Positions 6,443-13,961 of a stretch of DNA of 13,961 bases are shown here, in pieces. Source of the DNA: an uncultured Bacillus sp. (lineage in GTDB: Bacteria > Bacillota > Bacilli > Bacillales > Cytobacillaceae); NCBI GenBank assembly GCA_937902115.1, contig CALGSR010000223.1:1-13961 (forward strand), in the 5' to 3' direction. The notes beneath the pieces are model-generated. The model was not told where the DNA came from. It saw only the letters and a program-made list of their open reading frames with translations, and searched no databases. Made by a program: the position numbers and the translations under genes. Positions within the stretch are counted from its first letter, which is position 1; the number at the start of each line of letters is the position of its first letter.

Positions 6443-9400
6443 GTGAGCAAACGCATTAATAAAGTATTAGTCGCGAATAGAGGAGAAATTGCTATTCGTG
6501 TTTTTAGAGCATGTATTGAACTAAATATTCGTACAGTTGCCATTTATTCAAAAGAGGATTCCAGTTCCCTGCACCGTAATAAAGCTGATGAGGCTTATCT
6601 TGTAGGGGAAGGGAAAAAGCCGATCGATGCGTACCTTGATATTGAGGGCATCATTGAAATTGCAAAAGAAAGTGATGTAGACGCGATCCATCCTGGATAT
6701 TGATTTTTATCAGAAAATATCGAATTTGCCAGAAGATGTGAAGAAGAAGGCATTATTTTTATCGGTCCAAAATCTGAGCATCTAGACATGTTTGGCGATA
6801 AAGTTAAAGCAAGGGAACAGGCGATTAAAGCAAATATCCCGGTTATTCCTGGTACAGACGGTCCGGTTAACAACTTGGATGAAGTAAGAAACTTTGGTGA
6901 AACACATGGTTTTCCGATTATTATTAAGGCTTCACTAGGCGGCGGCGGTCGTGGAATGAGAATCGTTAACAGTGTCGATGAAGTAGAAGAAGCCTATAGT
7001 CGTGCAAAATCTGAGGCAAAAGCTGCCTTTGGTAATGATGAGGTTTATGTTGAAAAATATATCAACAAGCCAAAACATATTGAAGTGCAAATTATCGGTG
7101 ATACGCAAGGTAATATTGTTCACTTATATGAACGTGATTGCTCAATCCAGCGCCGTCATCAAAAAGTGGTAGAAATTGCACCAAGCGTTTCGCTCTCAGA
7201 TGATTTACGGGATCGCATCAATAATGCTGCTGTTCATTTAATGAAAAATGTTCGCTACATTAATGCCGGTACAGTTGAATTTTTAGTTTCCGGAGAAGAA
7301 TTCTACTTTATTGAAGTCAACCCGCGTGTACAGGTAGAGCATACTGTTACGGAAATGATTACGGGTATTGATATTGTTCAGACGCAAATTCTTGTCGCTG
7401 AAGGATTTGAACTTCATGGCAAAGAAATCGATATACCAAAACAAGAAAAGATCCTTACACTTGGATTTGCGATTCAATCACGTGTAACGACAGAAGATCC
7501 ATTAAACAACTTTATGCCTGACACTGGTAAAATTGCTGCATATCGTTCTGGCGGTGGTTTCGGCGTTCGTCTTGATGCTGGAAATGCCTACCAGGGTTCT
7601 GTTATTTCGCCGCACTATGACTCATTGCTTGTGAAAGTTACCACACATGCGCATACCTTTGAACAAGCAGCAATTAAGATGGTGCGTAACCTCCATGAAT
7701 TCCGGATTCGCGGAATCAAAACAAATATTCCGTTCTTGATTAATGTGGTCGAACACGAGAAGTTCCGCAAAGGGGAATATGATACTTCCTTTATTGATGA
7801 AACACCGGAACTATTTGTTTTTGAAAAGCGGAAAGACCGTGGAACGAAATTGCTTAACTACATTGGAACCATTACGATTAATGGATTTCCGGGAATTGAA
7901 AAGAAGAAACGCCCTGTTTTTGACAATCCGAGAATTCCGAGAATTTCTGCACATACTCCGGTACAGAATGGAACAAAACAAATCTTGGATGCTCAAGGTG
8001 CAGATGGACTTGTTCAATGGGTTAAAAACCAAAAAGAAGTATTATTGACTGATACGACATTTCGTGATGCTCACCAATCATTATTAGCAACGCGAATCAG
8101 AACGAATGAATTTAAACACATTGCTGAACCGACAGCAAAATTACTTCCTGAGTTATTCTCTATGGAGATGTGGGGCGGTGCTACATTTGATGTTGCCTAT
8201 CGCTTCCTGAAAGAAGATCCATGGGTAAGACTGGAAACATTAAGAAAACAAGTTCCGAATGTATTATTCCAGATGCTTCTGCGTGCTTCCAATGCAGTAG
8301 GATACAAGAACTATCCAGATAATGTTATTCGTGAGTTTGTGGCAAAGTCAGCTGATTCAGGCATTGATGTATTCCGTATTTTTGACAGTTTGAACTGGAT
8401 TAAAGGAATGGAAGTTGCCATTGATGCGGTTAGACAATCAGGGAAAATTGCTGAAGCTGCTATTTGCTATACGGGCGATATTACAGACCCAATGAGAAGC
8501 AAATATGATGTTAATTATTATAAAAATATGGCAAGAGAATTAGAGGCACAAGGTGCTCATATCCTTGCTATCAAAGATATGGCTGGTTTATTAAAGCCTC
8601 AGGCTGCCTATCAATTAATATCAGAATTAAAAGAGACGGTAAATATTCCAATCCATCTTCATACACATGATACAAGTGGAAATGGAATTTATACGTATGC
8701 CAGAGCGATTGAAGCCGGTGTAGATATTGTTGATACTGCTATCAGTACGATGGCAGGAATGACCTCACAGCCAAGTGCAAACACACTATATTATGCACTA
8801 CAAGGCATGGAGCGGCAGCCAAATGTCAATATTGAATCATTAGAAACTCTTTCACACTATTGGGAAGATGTACGTAAATACTATCGGGATTTCGAATCGG
8901 GTATGAATTCTCCACATACAGAGGTTTACCAGCACGAAATGCCGGGAGGCCAATATAGCAACCTGCAGCAGCAGGCAAAAGCAGTTGGACTTGGTGATGA
9001 GTGGGATAATGTGAAGAAGATGTATGCTCGTGTAAATCAAATGCTTGGTGACGTTGTTAAAGTAACGCCTTCTTCTAAAGTTGTTGGTGACATGGCATTA
9101 TTTATGGTGCAAAATAATCTGACTGAAGAAGATGTATTAACAAAAGGAGATACAATTGATTTCCCTGATTCAGTTATTGAATTATTGTCCGGATATCTTG
9201 GACAGCCTCAAGGAGGATTCCCAGAACAATTACAAAAAGTAGTTCTAAAAGGAAAAGAACCAATCACGGTTCGTCCTGGAGAGCTTCTTGAGCCGGTAGA
9301 CTTTGCTGCGTTAAAAGAAGAATTGACTAATGAAGTTGGTAAAAAAGTATCTGATCAGGATCTTCTTGCCTATGCATTGTATCCAAAAGTATTTGTTGAT

Positions 9401-9883
9401 TATGTAAAAGCAGTGGACCTATACGGAGATATCTCTGTTTTAGATACGCCGTCTTTCTTCTACGGTATGCGTCTTGGTGAAGAAATTGAGGTGGAAATTG
9501 AAACAGGTAAAACACTGATCGTGAAGCTGGTATCTATTGGGCAGCCTCATGCAGATGGAACCCGTGTCGTTTATTTTGAATTGAATGGTCAATCTCGTGA
9601 AGTGGTCATCAAAGATGAAAGTATTAAGTCCACAGTTGCTACAAAGGTAAAAGGGGATCCGAAAAATCCAAATCATCTCTCTGCTACAATGCCTGGTACA
9701 GTGATTAAAGTACTAGTTGAGAAGGGTGAAAAGGTAGAAAAAGGTGATCACCTTGTTATTACCGAGGCGATGAAAATGGAAACAACCGTTCAGGCTCCGT
9801 TCTCAGGCACGATTAAGGACATCTATGTTACAGATGGGGAAGCCATTCAAAATGGTGATTTATTAATTGAAATTGAAAAATAA
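6443..9883 (+). pseudogene. pycA: Pyruvate carboxylase, interrupted by an in-frame TGA
   Basis: Read through the TGA, this is a complete 1146-residue biotin-dependent pyruvate carboxylase, almost the length of B. subtilis PycA (1148). The enzyme carboxylates pyruvate to oxaloacetate in the cytoplasm to refill the TCA cycle. Domains: biotin carboxylase (about 1-450; KVLVANRGEIAIR, ATP-grasp GGGGRGM 166-172, EVNPRVQVEHT from 291); carboxyltransferase (about 530-800; TDTTFRDAHQ with metal ligand D542, probable carbamylated K711, HTH at 740-742); biotin carrier at the end (EAMKMET, biotinyl K1111). The start is GTG 6443 after GGGGTG. At 6701-6703 a TGA replaces the second glycine of HPGYGFLSEN (residue 87). 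One base change from GGA explains it, and there is no frameshift. Restart at ATG 6788 lacks a ribosome binding site and would lose the N-terminal part of the biotin carboxylase. Mutation, read-through or base-call error cannot be separated here. Confidence 0.9.
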
Positions 9884-9886
9884 CAT

Positions 9887-9925
9887 AAAAAAGAGCTGCA
9901 GTGCTATAAACTGCAGCTCTTTTTT
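9887..9925. terminator. Two-way terminator between pycA and ctaA
   Basis: AAAAAAGAGCTGCAG (9887-9901) pairs perfectly over 15 bp with CTGCAGCTCTTTTTT (9911-9925) around a 9-base loop. A- and T-runs at the ends suit both directions. The stop codon of the convergent ctaA (complement of 9924-9926) overlaps the right arm. Confidence 0.93.
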
Positions 9926-10880
9926 ACTTCGATATTGATTTTTTATGAATGGAGGTCTGCTGCTGGGAAATGCTTGCGTTCATTTTACTTCTGTATGCGA
10001 GAAGAACAAAATAGCTCAGCATGCCAAACAAACAAGTAATAAACAATGCATGGGCCAATGCAACATATAGACTGAATGCTGGAAGGATAACGATAAATGC
10101 ACCTGCAATTACCTGTAAACAGACTAAAATAAAAGATATGATCCAGCCCCAATAAATAACTTTCTGATGACGATAGTGTTTAATAACTAAAATCAAAATA
10201 TAACCTATCCAAATAAAGATCAGTCCTGCTATTGCGCGATGTCCCATTTGTACCCATTCATATAAGTTAGTAGGAAGAATAAACTCTCCATTCCTGCACA
10301 GCGGCCAATCGCGGCAAACAAGACTAGCATTGACATGACGGACAAGCGCACCTGTATAAACAACAAAATAACTGTAAATCGTAATCCCGAAAATATGCCT
10401 TTTTAATCGAATATCTATAATTAATTTCTCAGCATTAAATTTTTTATCTATTTCGAAGATTAACAGGGTTAATAAGAAAACTGTTGCAAAAGAAATTAAT
10501 GATATTCCGAAATGGAGAGCGAGAACAAAATCAGATTGTCCCCATTTTACAGCCGCAGCCCCAAGCAGTCCTTGAAAAACTAAAAATAGAATAGAACTTG
10601 CCGCTAAAAACTTTGTCTCCCGAATATGCCCAATTCTTCGCCAGGCCATAATCGATAATAGAATAACCAGAATTCCAACTACGCCGGAAACAACACGGTG
10701 TGCCAGTTCAATAATCAATTCACTGGTTATTTCATCTGGGATAACTTGTCCATGACAGAGCGGCCAGGAACGTCCGCAACCCATTCCGGAATCTGTTTTT
10801 GTAACAAGTGCCCCCCCTATAAGAATAAAGAGCATACCAACTGTAGTTAAAACCGATAACCATTTAAGAGCACGATGCAA
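9924..10880 (-). CDS. ctaA: Heme A synthase CtaA
   Basis: The protein has 318 residues and eight predicted membrane helices. It oxidises the C8 methyl of heme O to a formyl group, giving heme A for cytochrome oxidases. Key residues line up with B. subtilis CtaA: the C35/C42 pair (MGCGRSWPLC), E58 and heme-ligand H61 (ELAHR), H123 (ALHFGIS), the second pair C189/C195 (LVCRDWPLC), H214 (MGHR) and H277 (LAHALF). The halves form the usual internal repeat of two four-helix bundles. A GTG at 10889 would add MIC. The TTG at 10880 is chosen because it gives MHRALKWLSVLTT, aligned to the B. subtilis start, and sits 5-7 bases behind AGGTGA. The gene diverges from ctaB, as in other Bacillus species. Confidence 0.93.
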   Translation of the reverse strand: MHRALKWLSVLTTVGMLFILIGGALVTKTDSGMGCGRSWPLCHGQVIPDEITSELIIELAHRVVSGVVGILVILLSIMAWRRIGHIRETKFLAASSILFLVFQGLLGAAAVKWGQSDFVLALHFGISLISFATVFLLTLLIFEIDKKFNAEKLIIDIRLKRHIFGITIYSYFVVYTGALVRHVNASLVCRDWPLCRNGEFILPTNLYEWVQMGHRAIAGLIFIWIGYILILVIKHYRHQKVIYWGWIISFILVCLQVIAGAFIVILPAFSLYVALAHALFITCLFGMLSYFVLLAYRSKMNASISQQQTSIHKKSISK

Positions 10881-10950
10881 ACATATCACCTACTTAGTTA
10901 AAAAGTATTGCATTTCATTATGAAAATATAAAATAATAATTATTTCATTG

Positions 10951-10978
10951 ATCATATCTGATTTTCTAAAAATATGAA
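10951..10978 (-). promoter_or_regulatory. Possible sigma-A promoter of ctaA
   Basis: On the minus strand, TTCATA (10973-10978), a 16-base gap and TATGAT (10951-10956) resemble sigma-A boxes. The start would be near 10944, about 64 bases before the ctaA start codon. The -35 box is weak and the region is very A/T-rich, so chance matches are likely. Confidence 0.4.
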
Positions 10979-11160
10979 AGGTCATTAACAGTATTTTTTG
11001 AATTTATTAAAAATACCATTTTATTCTAAGATTCAGATAACATTAAATAAAACAAGAATGTGACAAATTTCTGAAATTTTAATAAAAAAGTAAATAGCTT
11101 TAGAAGGAAAATAAAACTAACCAACAGAAAAAAACTGTAAAAATCGTGAATTTATCTTTT

Positions 11161-11184
11161 ATTATGTCATTAAAAGGACATAAT
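11161..11184. repeat. Inverted repeat upstream of ctaB
   Basis: ATTATGTC and GACATAAT form a perfect 8-bp inverted repeat with an 8-base spacer. Allowing one bulged T, the pairing extends with CTTTT (11156-11160) and AAAAG (11186-11190). Its centre lies about 100 bases before the predicted ctaB transcript start, so a dimeric regulator site is possible. Confidence 0.45.
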
Positions 11185-11239
11185 TAAAAGAGAAATAATC
11201 TCATTCATCATTCTTTTTTCATGAATTATACAAAAAAAG

Positions 11240-11269
11240 TTCACAAAGTAGGGTGGAATATGCTTTAAT
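11240..11269 (+). promoter_or_regulatory. Probable ctaB promoter with extended -10
   Basis: TTCACA (11240-11245), an 18-base gap and TTTAAT (11264-11269) preceded by TGC give an extended -10 element (TGnTTTAAT). The transcript would start near 11276, leaving an untranslated leader of about 200 bases before ctaB. Confidence 0.55.
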
Positions 11270-11473
11270 AGACATGAAAGATAATTTCATGAACAGATTT
11301 ATAGACAATTAACAATATTATCATTGTAGTAATATAAGGATCCGCGTTCGTTATGACCTTTACTTATGAAAATTTTACTTAAAAAGCAAGGATAGCTTTG
11401 TTGCGCAGAATGTTTTATAGTAATAATAAGGGAAGGTGTGATATTTGTAATAGCGAAAAAGGGAGGAAGAGAT

Positions 11474-12412
11474 ATGTCTAATATAAGGACGTTGACAAAA
11501 ACTACCATATCAGGTAATGAAGGATCTCTAACAGCAGACATACCAGAAACAACAATGTGGAGAGATTTTCTGGCATTGATAAAAGTAGGGATTGTCAATT
11601 CGAATTTAATAACGACGTTTACAGGTTTTTGGTTAGCCTTGCAGGTGTTAGATAAGGGTTTTTTTGCAAACTTAGATATTTTATTTTATACGATAGCTGG
11701 TTCGGCTCTCATTATGGCGGGATCCTGTTCTCTTAATAATTATATTGATCGGGATATTGACCATCTGATGGAGAGAACGAAAGCAAGACCGACTGTAACT
11801 GGAAAAGTAAAGCCTATTTCAGTGGCTCTCATGGGCACAGGACTTATTTTAATCGGACTTATCTTTTTGTTGTTAACAACCATGACAGCATTTGTGATTG
11901 GTATCATTGGTGTATTCAGCTATGTAGTTGTTTATTCCATGTGGTCTAAGCGCCGTCATGTCTCAAACACGGTTGTTGGTAGTATCTCAGGAGCGGTTCC
12001 TCCGTTAATCGGATGGGCAGCTGTCGATCCTAATCTTGGTATGATGGCTTGGATGTTATTTTTGATTATGTTTGCCTGGCAGCCGCCACACTTTTATGCA
12101 TTAGCGATGAGACGTTCAGAAGAATATCGCAGAGCAGGGATTCCTATGCTTCCTGTTGTGAAGGGATTTGCAGTAACAAAAGTTCATATCTATTTATGGA
12201 TTGTGGCTCTGATGCCGCTTCCGTTTTTCATGACTGATTTAGGTATTACATTTGTTGTGCTTGCAAGTGTTTTAAACATTGGTTGGATTATTGCAGGCAT
12301 CTATACGAATAAGTTTAAAGACGACATGAAATGGGCAAGGGTAATGTTTATTTATTCATTACAATACCTCACGATTATGTTCGTTGCTATGGTAATTGTC
12401 ACACTGGTATAA
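11474..12412 (+). CDS. ctaB: Heme O synthase (protoheme IX farnesyltransferase) CtaB
   Basis: The protein has 312 residues and about nine membrane helices. It is a UbiA-type prenyltransferase that adds a farnesyl chain to protoheme to make heme O, the substrate of CtaA. The first aspartate-rich motif is in NNYIDRDIDHLMERTKARP. A second polar loop contains YSMWSKRRHVSNTVVGSISG. The conserved AWQPPHFYALAMRRSEEYRRAGIPMLPVV follows in two parts. The first 40 residues are a soluble tail. A GTG at 11438 would add 12 residues. The ATG at 11474 is preferred because it has GGGAGGAAGA (11461-11470) at good spacing and the GTG does not. It leads into the ctaC operon. Confidence 0.93.
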   Translation: MSNIRTLTKTTISGNEGSLTADIPETTMWRDFLALIKVGIVNSNLITTFTGFWLALQVLDKGFFANLDILFYTIAGSALIMAGSCSLNNYIDRDIDHLMERTKARPTVTGKVKPISVALMGTGLILIGLIFLLLTTMTAFVIGIIGVFSYVVVYSMWSKRRHVSNTVVGSISGAVPPLIGWAAVDPNLGMMAWMLFLIMFAWQPPHFYALAMRRSEEYRRAGIPMLPVVKGFAVTKVHIYLWIVALMPLPFFMTDLGITFVVLASVLNIGWIIAGIYTNKFKDDMKWARVMFIYSLQYLTIMFVAMVIVTLV

Positions 12413-12431
12413 TTAAAATAAATGCTATAGA

Positions 12432-12460
12432 TTGACAAATGGAATATATTGGTGTATAGG
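12432..12460 (+). promoter_or_regulatory. Probable sigma-A promoter of ctaC
   Basis: A perfect TTGACA (12432-12437) is followed after exactly 17 bases by TATAGG (12455-12460). It lies 20 bases after the ctaB stop and about 235 bases before the ctaC start. Its -10 box falls inside the left arm of the inverted repeat at 12453-12504. The -10 matches at only four of six bases. Confidence 0.5.
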
Positions 12461-12504
12461 TCTTATATGCAAAAGTATTTTCAATGACATGTATGGCCTA
12501 TACA
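12453..12504 (+). repeat. Long imperfect inverted repeat between ctaB and ctaC
   Basis: TGTATAGGTC (12453-12462) pairs with GGCCTATACA (12495-12504) with one G-U. After a T-T mismatch, TTATATG... (12464-12469) pairs with the stretch 12488-12493. This gives about 16 pairs around an 18-base loop. A short TTTT follows. In transcripts reading through from ctaB it could be a weak terminator or attenuator. At DNA level it covers the -10 box of the ctaC promoter. Confidence 0.55.
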
Positions 12505-12694
12505 TTTTCAATCATATAGTAGTTACTTAGTTGCTTGATTTAGATTAAAAGCAATTATATACATATTTAAAGAGTTTTTGTAATTTTCCGTCTTTTGTTA
12601 GATGATTCTTTCCAACTTCCTGTTCAATAGAAGTTTGGAGAGATTTAACTATATTTTTAAAGAATTTTTTACGAAAGAGGGGTATGATGAAGCG

Positions 12695-13753
12695 ATGAAA
12701 AGACTGTCGAACTGGCGGTTAATACCGCTGTTATCGGTATTAGCGCTAATCCTTTCAGGCTGCGGCGAACCTTTTATCTCGGCACTAAGGCCAGCTGGTG
12801 AAGTGGCACAGAAGCAGTATGACTTAATGGTCTTAAGTACTTTGATCATGGTAGGAGTTATCGCAATAGTTGTCTTAATATTCTTAATAGTCTTAATAAA
12901 ATTCCGAAGAAAAGACAACAAAATTCCGAAGCAAGTTGAAGGGAATCACAAATTAGAAATCATCTGGACTGCTATTCCTATTCTTTTACTATTAATCCTC
13001 GCGGTTCCAACGGTAGCTGCAACCTTCGATTTGGCGAATACGAAGGAAATGGATAAAGAGGACAGTGATGCTCTCGTTGTAAATGTAAGGGCGAGTCTGT
13101 ATTGGTGGGAGTTTGAGTATCCAAAACAAGGAATTGTTACGGGACAGGAATTAGTTGTACCGACGGATGAAAAGGTTTACTTTAATTTAAAGGCATCTGA
13201 TGTAAAACATTCATTCTGGATCCCTGCCGTTGGTGGGAAAATTGATACGAATACAGATAACGTAAACAGATTCTGGTTAGAATTTGATAGCGAAAAAGCT
13301 GCAGAGGCAAATAATCTGTTCTATGGAAAATGTGCAGAGCTATGTGGCCCTTCGCATGCGTTAATGGATTACAAAGTGAAAGCAGTATCACGTGCTGAAT
13401 TTGACCAGTGGGTAGCGGATATGCAAGGTGTAACAGAGCCTGAGCAGGCTACAACGGATCTGGCGACTCAAGGGCAGGAAATCTATAACCAAAGCTGTAT
13501 CGGCTGTCACGCTGTAACACCAAGTAACGCGACACCTGAAGCAGCAAGGTTGGCTCCGAATTTAACTAACTTTGCTGAACGGACCACGATTGCCGGGGTG
13601 CTGGAACATAATGAGGAAAACTTAAAAAAATGGATTCAGGATCCAGAAACTTATAAGCCGGGAAATAAAATGACAAAGGCTTATAAGGAGTTGACCGAAC
13701 AAGAGTTGAATGCATTAACAGCGTACTTAATGACATTGAAAGTACAAGATTAA
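12695..13753 (+). CDS. ctaC: Cytochrome caa3 oxidase subunit II with fused cytochrome c, CtaC
   Basis: This 352-residue lipoprotein takes electrons and passes them to the CtaD catalytic subunit. Domains: signal peptide with lipobox ILSGC (C23); two membrane helices (about 45-70 and 88-110); a CuA domain facing outward with H172, C213, E215, C217, H221 and M224 (GKCAELCGPSHALM); then a fused cytochrome c domain with CIGCH (268-272) and axial Met near 326 (GNKMTK). All copper and heme ligands are present. It matches B. subtilis CtaC throughout. The frame is open back to ATG 12602, but ATG 12695 is chosen because it gives the expected short basic start MKRLSNWR before the signal core. The ribosome binding site AAAGAGGGG is rather far, at 12 bases. 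Confidence 0.95.
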   Translation: MKRLSNWRLIPLLSVLALILSGCGEPFISALRPAGEVAQKQYDLMVLSTLIMVGVIAIVVLIFLIVLIKFRRKDNKIPKQVEGNHKLEIIWTAIPILLLLILAVPTVAATFDLANTKEMDKEDSDALVVNVRASLYWWEFEYPKQGIVTGQELVVPTDEKVYFNLKASDVKHSFWIPAVGGKIDTNTDNVNRFWLEFDSEKAAEANNLFYGKCAELCGPSHALMDYKVKAVSRAEFDQWVADMQGVTEPEQATTDLATQGQEIYNQSCIGCHAVTPSNATPEAARLAPNLTNFAERTTIAGVLEHNEENLKKWIQDPETYKPGNKMTKAYKELTEQELNALTAYLMTLKVQD

Positions 13754-13787
13754 TGGGGATTATTCTGTAAAAGAGGGAGGATAAATT

Positions 13788-13961
13788 GTGAGTACCTATG
13801 CACAAAAAAAGGGGATTGGAGCTTTGACTGGAAAGCTCTGGACCTCTTTTTTGGCGGGAACCTTTATTACAGCTGCCGTTCAAAGCAGTACCGCTGTTAC
13901 GGTCCTCACCGTTGGACTTGTAAATGCCAACCTGATGGGCTTTAAGCAGGCTGTTGGAGTC
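13788..13961 (+). CDS. CtaD start fused in frame to Na+/phosphate cotransporter-like sequence (partial)
   Basis: A frame starts at GTG 13788, 8 bases after GGGAGG, and runs off the window edge (58 codons). The first 12 residues, MSTYAQKKGIGA, are a typical Bacillaceae CtaD start, and ctaD is the gene expected here. CtaD should then read as an LWDYLTTVDHKK-type helix. Instead it reads LTGKLWTSFLAGTFITAAVQSSTAVTV and on to LTVGLVNANLMGFKQAVGV. The QSST(A)-TVLTVGLV core is the repeat motif of Na+/Pi cotransporter (NptA/YqeW-like) proteins, whose usual N-terminal helix is missing. The switch lies near 13823. It is either a genomic rearrangement that broke ctaD or a false join in the assembly. Family names are from recognised motifs, not a search. 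Confidence 0.75.
   Translation, partial: MSTYAQKKGIGALTGKLWTSFLAGTFITAAVQSSTAVTVLTVGLVNANLMGFKQAVGV

Larger units (their letters stand above)
10890..11437. promoter_or_regulatory. Divergent ctaA-ctaB regulatory region
   Basis: About 550 bases without a gene, very A/T-rich, hold the promoters of both heme A genes. Visible elements are the inverted repeat GTATTTTT / AAAAATAC (10991-10998 / 11009-11016), the perfect palindrome AAATTTCTGAAATTT (11065-11079), the inverted repeat ATTATGTC / GACATAAT (11161-11168 / 11177-11184) and the ctaB promoter (11240-11269). In B. subtilis this region is controlled by the ResD response regulator. TTCACAA at 11240-11246 is a reverse-strand TTGTGAA like ResD half-sites, but it also forms the -35 box, so this is only suggestive. 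Confidence 0.55.

Noticed and set aside
6701..6703. TGA as a selenocysteine codon
   Set aside because: The family has glycine here, not cysteine, and the enzyme class does not use selenium. I see no reason to expect a SECIS-like structure.
6788..9883. A separate gene starting at ATG 6788
   Set aside because: This Met is an internal residue of the conserved PycA stretch EHLDMFGDK. No ribosome binding site precedes it, and the frame continues upstream to the TGA at 6701. It is the second part of pycA.
10991..11016. GTATTTTT / AAAAATAC inverted repeat as a terminator or operator
   Set aside because: It consists almost only of A and T in a very A/T-rich spacer, with no gene end next to it, so chance is a sufficient explanation.
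11438..11473. GTG 11438 as the ctaB start
   Set aside because: The preceding purine run is too close, while ATG 11474 has GGGAGGAAGA at proper spacing. The extra 12 residues are not part of the family N-terminus that I recall.
1..13961. Search for tRNA or rRNA genes, CRISPR repeats, insertion sequences, phage genes or toxin-antitoxin pairs
   Set aside because: No cloverleaf-like tRNA, repeat array, transposase or other such element was seen by eye. All large frames are assigned to conserved chromosomal genes.

Overview
The window is a piece of a low-GC Gram-positive chromosome from the family Bacillaceae. Gene order and proteins follow the Bacillus subtilis segment ylaH - ylaI - ylaJ - ylaK(phoH) - ylaL - ylaN - ftsW - pycA - ctaA / ctaB - ctaC - ctaD. 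Start codons with strong AGGAGG-type ribosome binding sites, many TTG starts, A/T-rich intergenic regions and hairpin-plus-T terminators all fit that group. The B. subtilis gene ylaM (glutaminase), expected between ylaL and ylaN, is absent. A flavin-reductase-like split-barrel gene sits between ylaI and ylaJ. The genus cannot be fixed from the sequence alone.

Layout. 1-480: the C-terminus of the membrane protein YlaH, then a 96-residue unrecognised protein, closed by a two-way terminator. 589-792 (minus): the zinc-finger protein YlaI. 996-1451: the PNPOx-like protein. 1480-2064 (minus): the sporulation lipoprotein YlaJ. 2427-3755: the PIN-PhoH ATPase YlaK. 3800-4294 (minus): YlaL. 4467-4748: YlaN. 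5034-6242: the cell-division SEDS enzyme FtsW. 6443-9883: pyruvate carboxylase. 9924-10880 (minus): heme A synthase CtaA. 11474-12412: heme O synthase CtaB. 12695-13753: cytochrome caa3 subunit II, CtaC. From 13788 to the window end there is an odd open frame that begins like CtaD and continues as another protein.

How the genes work together. CtaB makes heme O from protoheme. CtaA oxidises heme O to heme A. CtaC and CtaD should form the core of the caa3 terminal oxidase that uses heme A, so the right third is a respiratory-oxidase assembly locus with a divergent regulatory region (10881-11473). PycA supplies oxaloacetate to the TCA cycle that feeds respiration. FtsW polymerises septal peptidoglycan. 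YlaN is linked to Fur and iron control in related Firmicutes.

The noteworthy content is damage or rearrangement in otherwise ordinary genes. (1) pycA has a TGA where the family has the second Gly of HPGYGFLSEN. The frame on both sides is intact. (2) The ylaJ lipoprotein frame has no ATG, GTG, TTG or CTG ahead of its signal peptide, and an ATA lies where the start should be. (3) The ctaD frame matches CtaD for only about 12 codons, then runs in frame into a sequence typical of Na+/phosphate cotransporters. These could be real mutations and a real rearrangement, or errors in a draft assembly; the sequence alone cannot decide. I did not find a convincing new multi-gene system, phage, transposon, CRISPR array or RNA gene.
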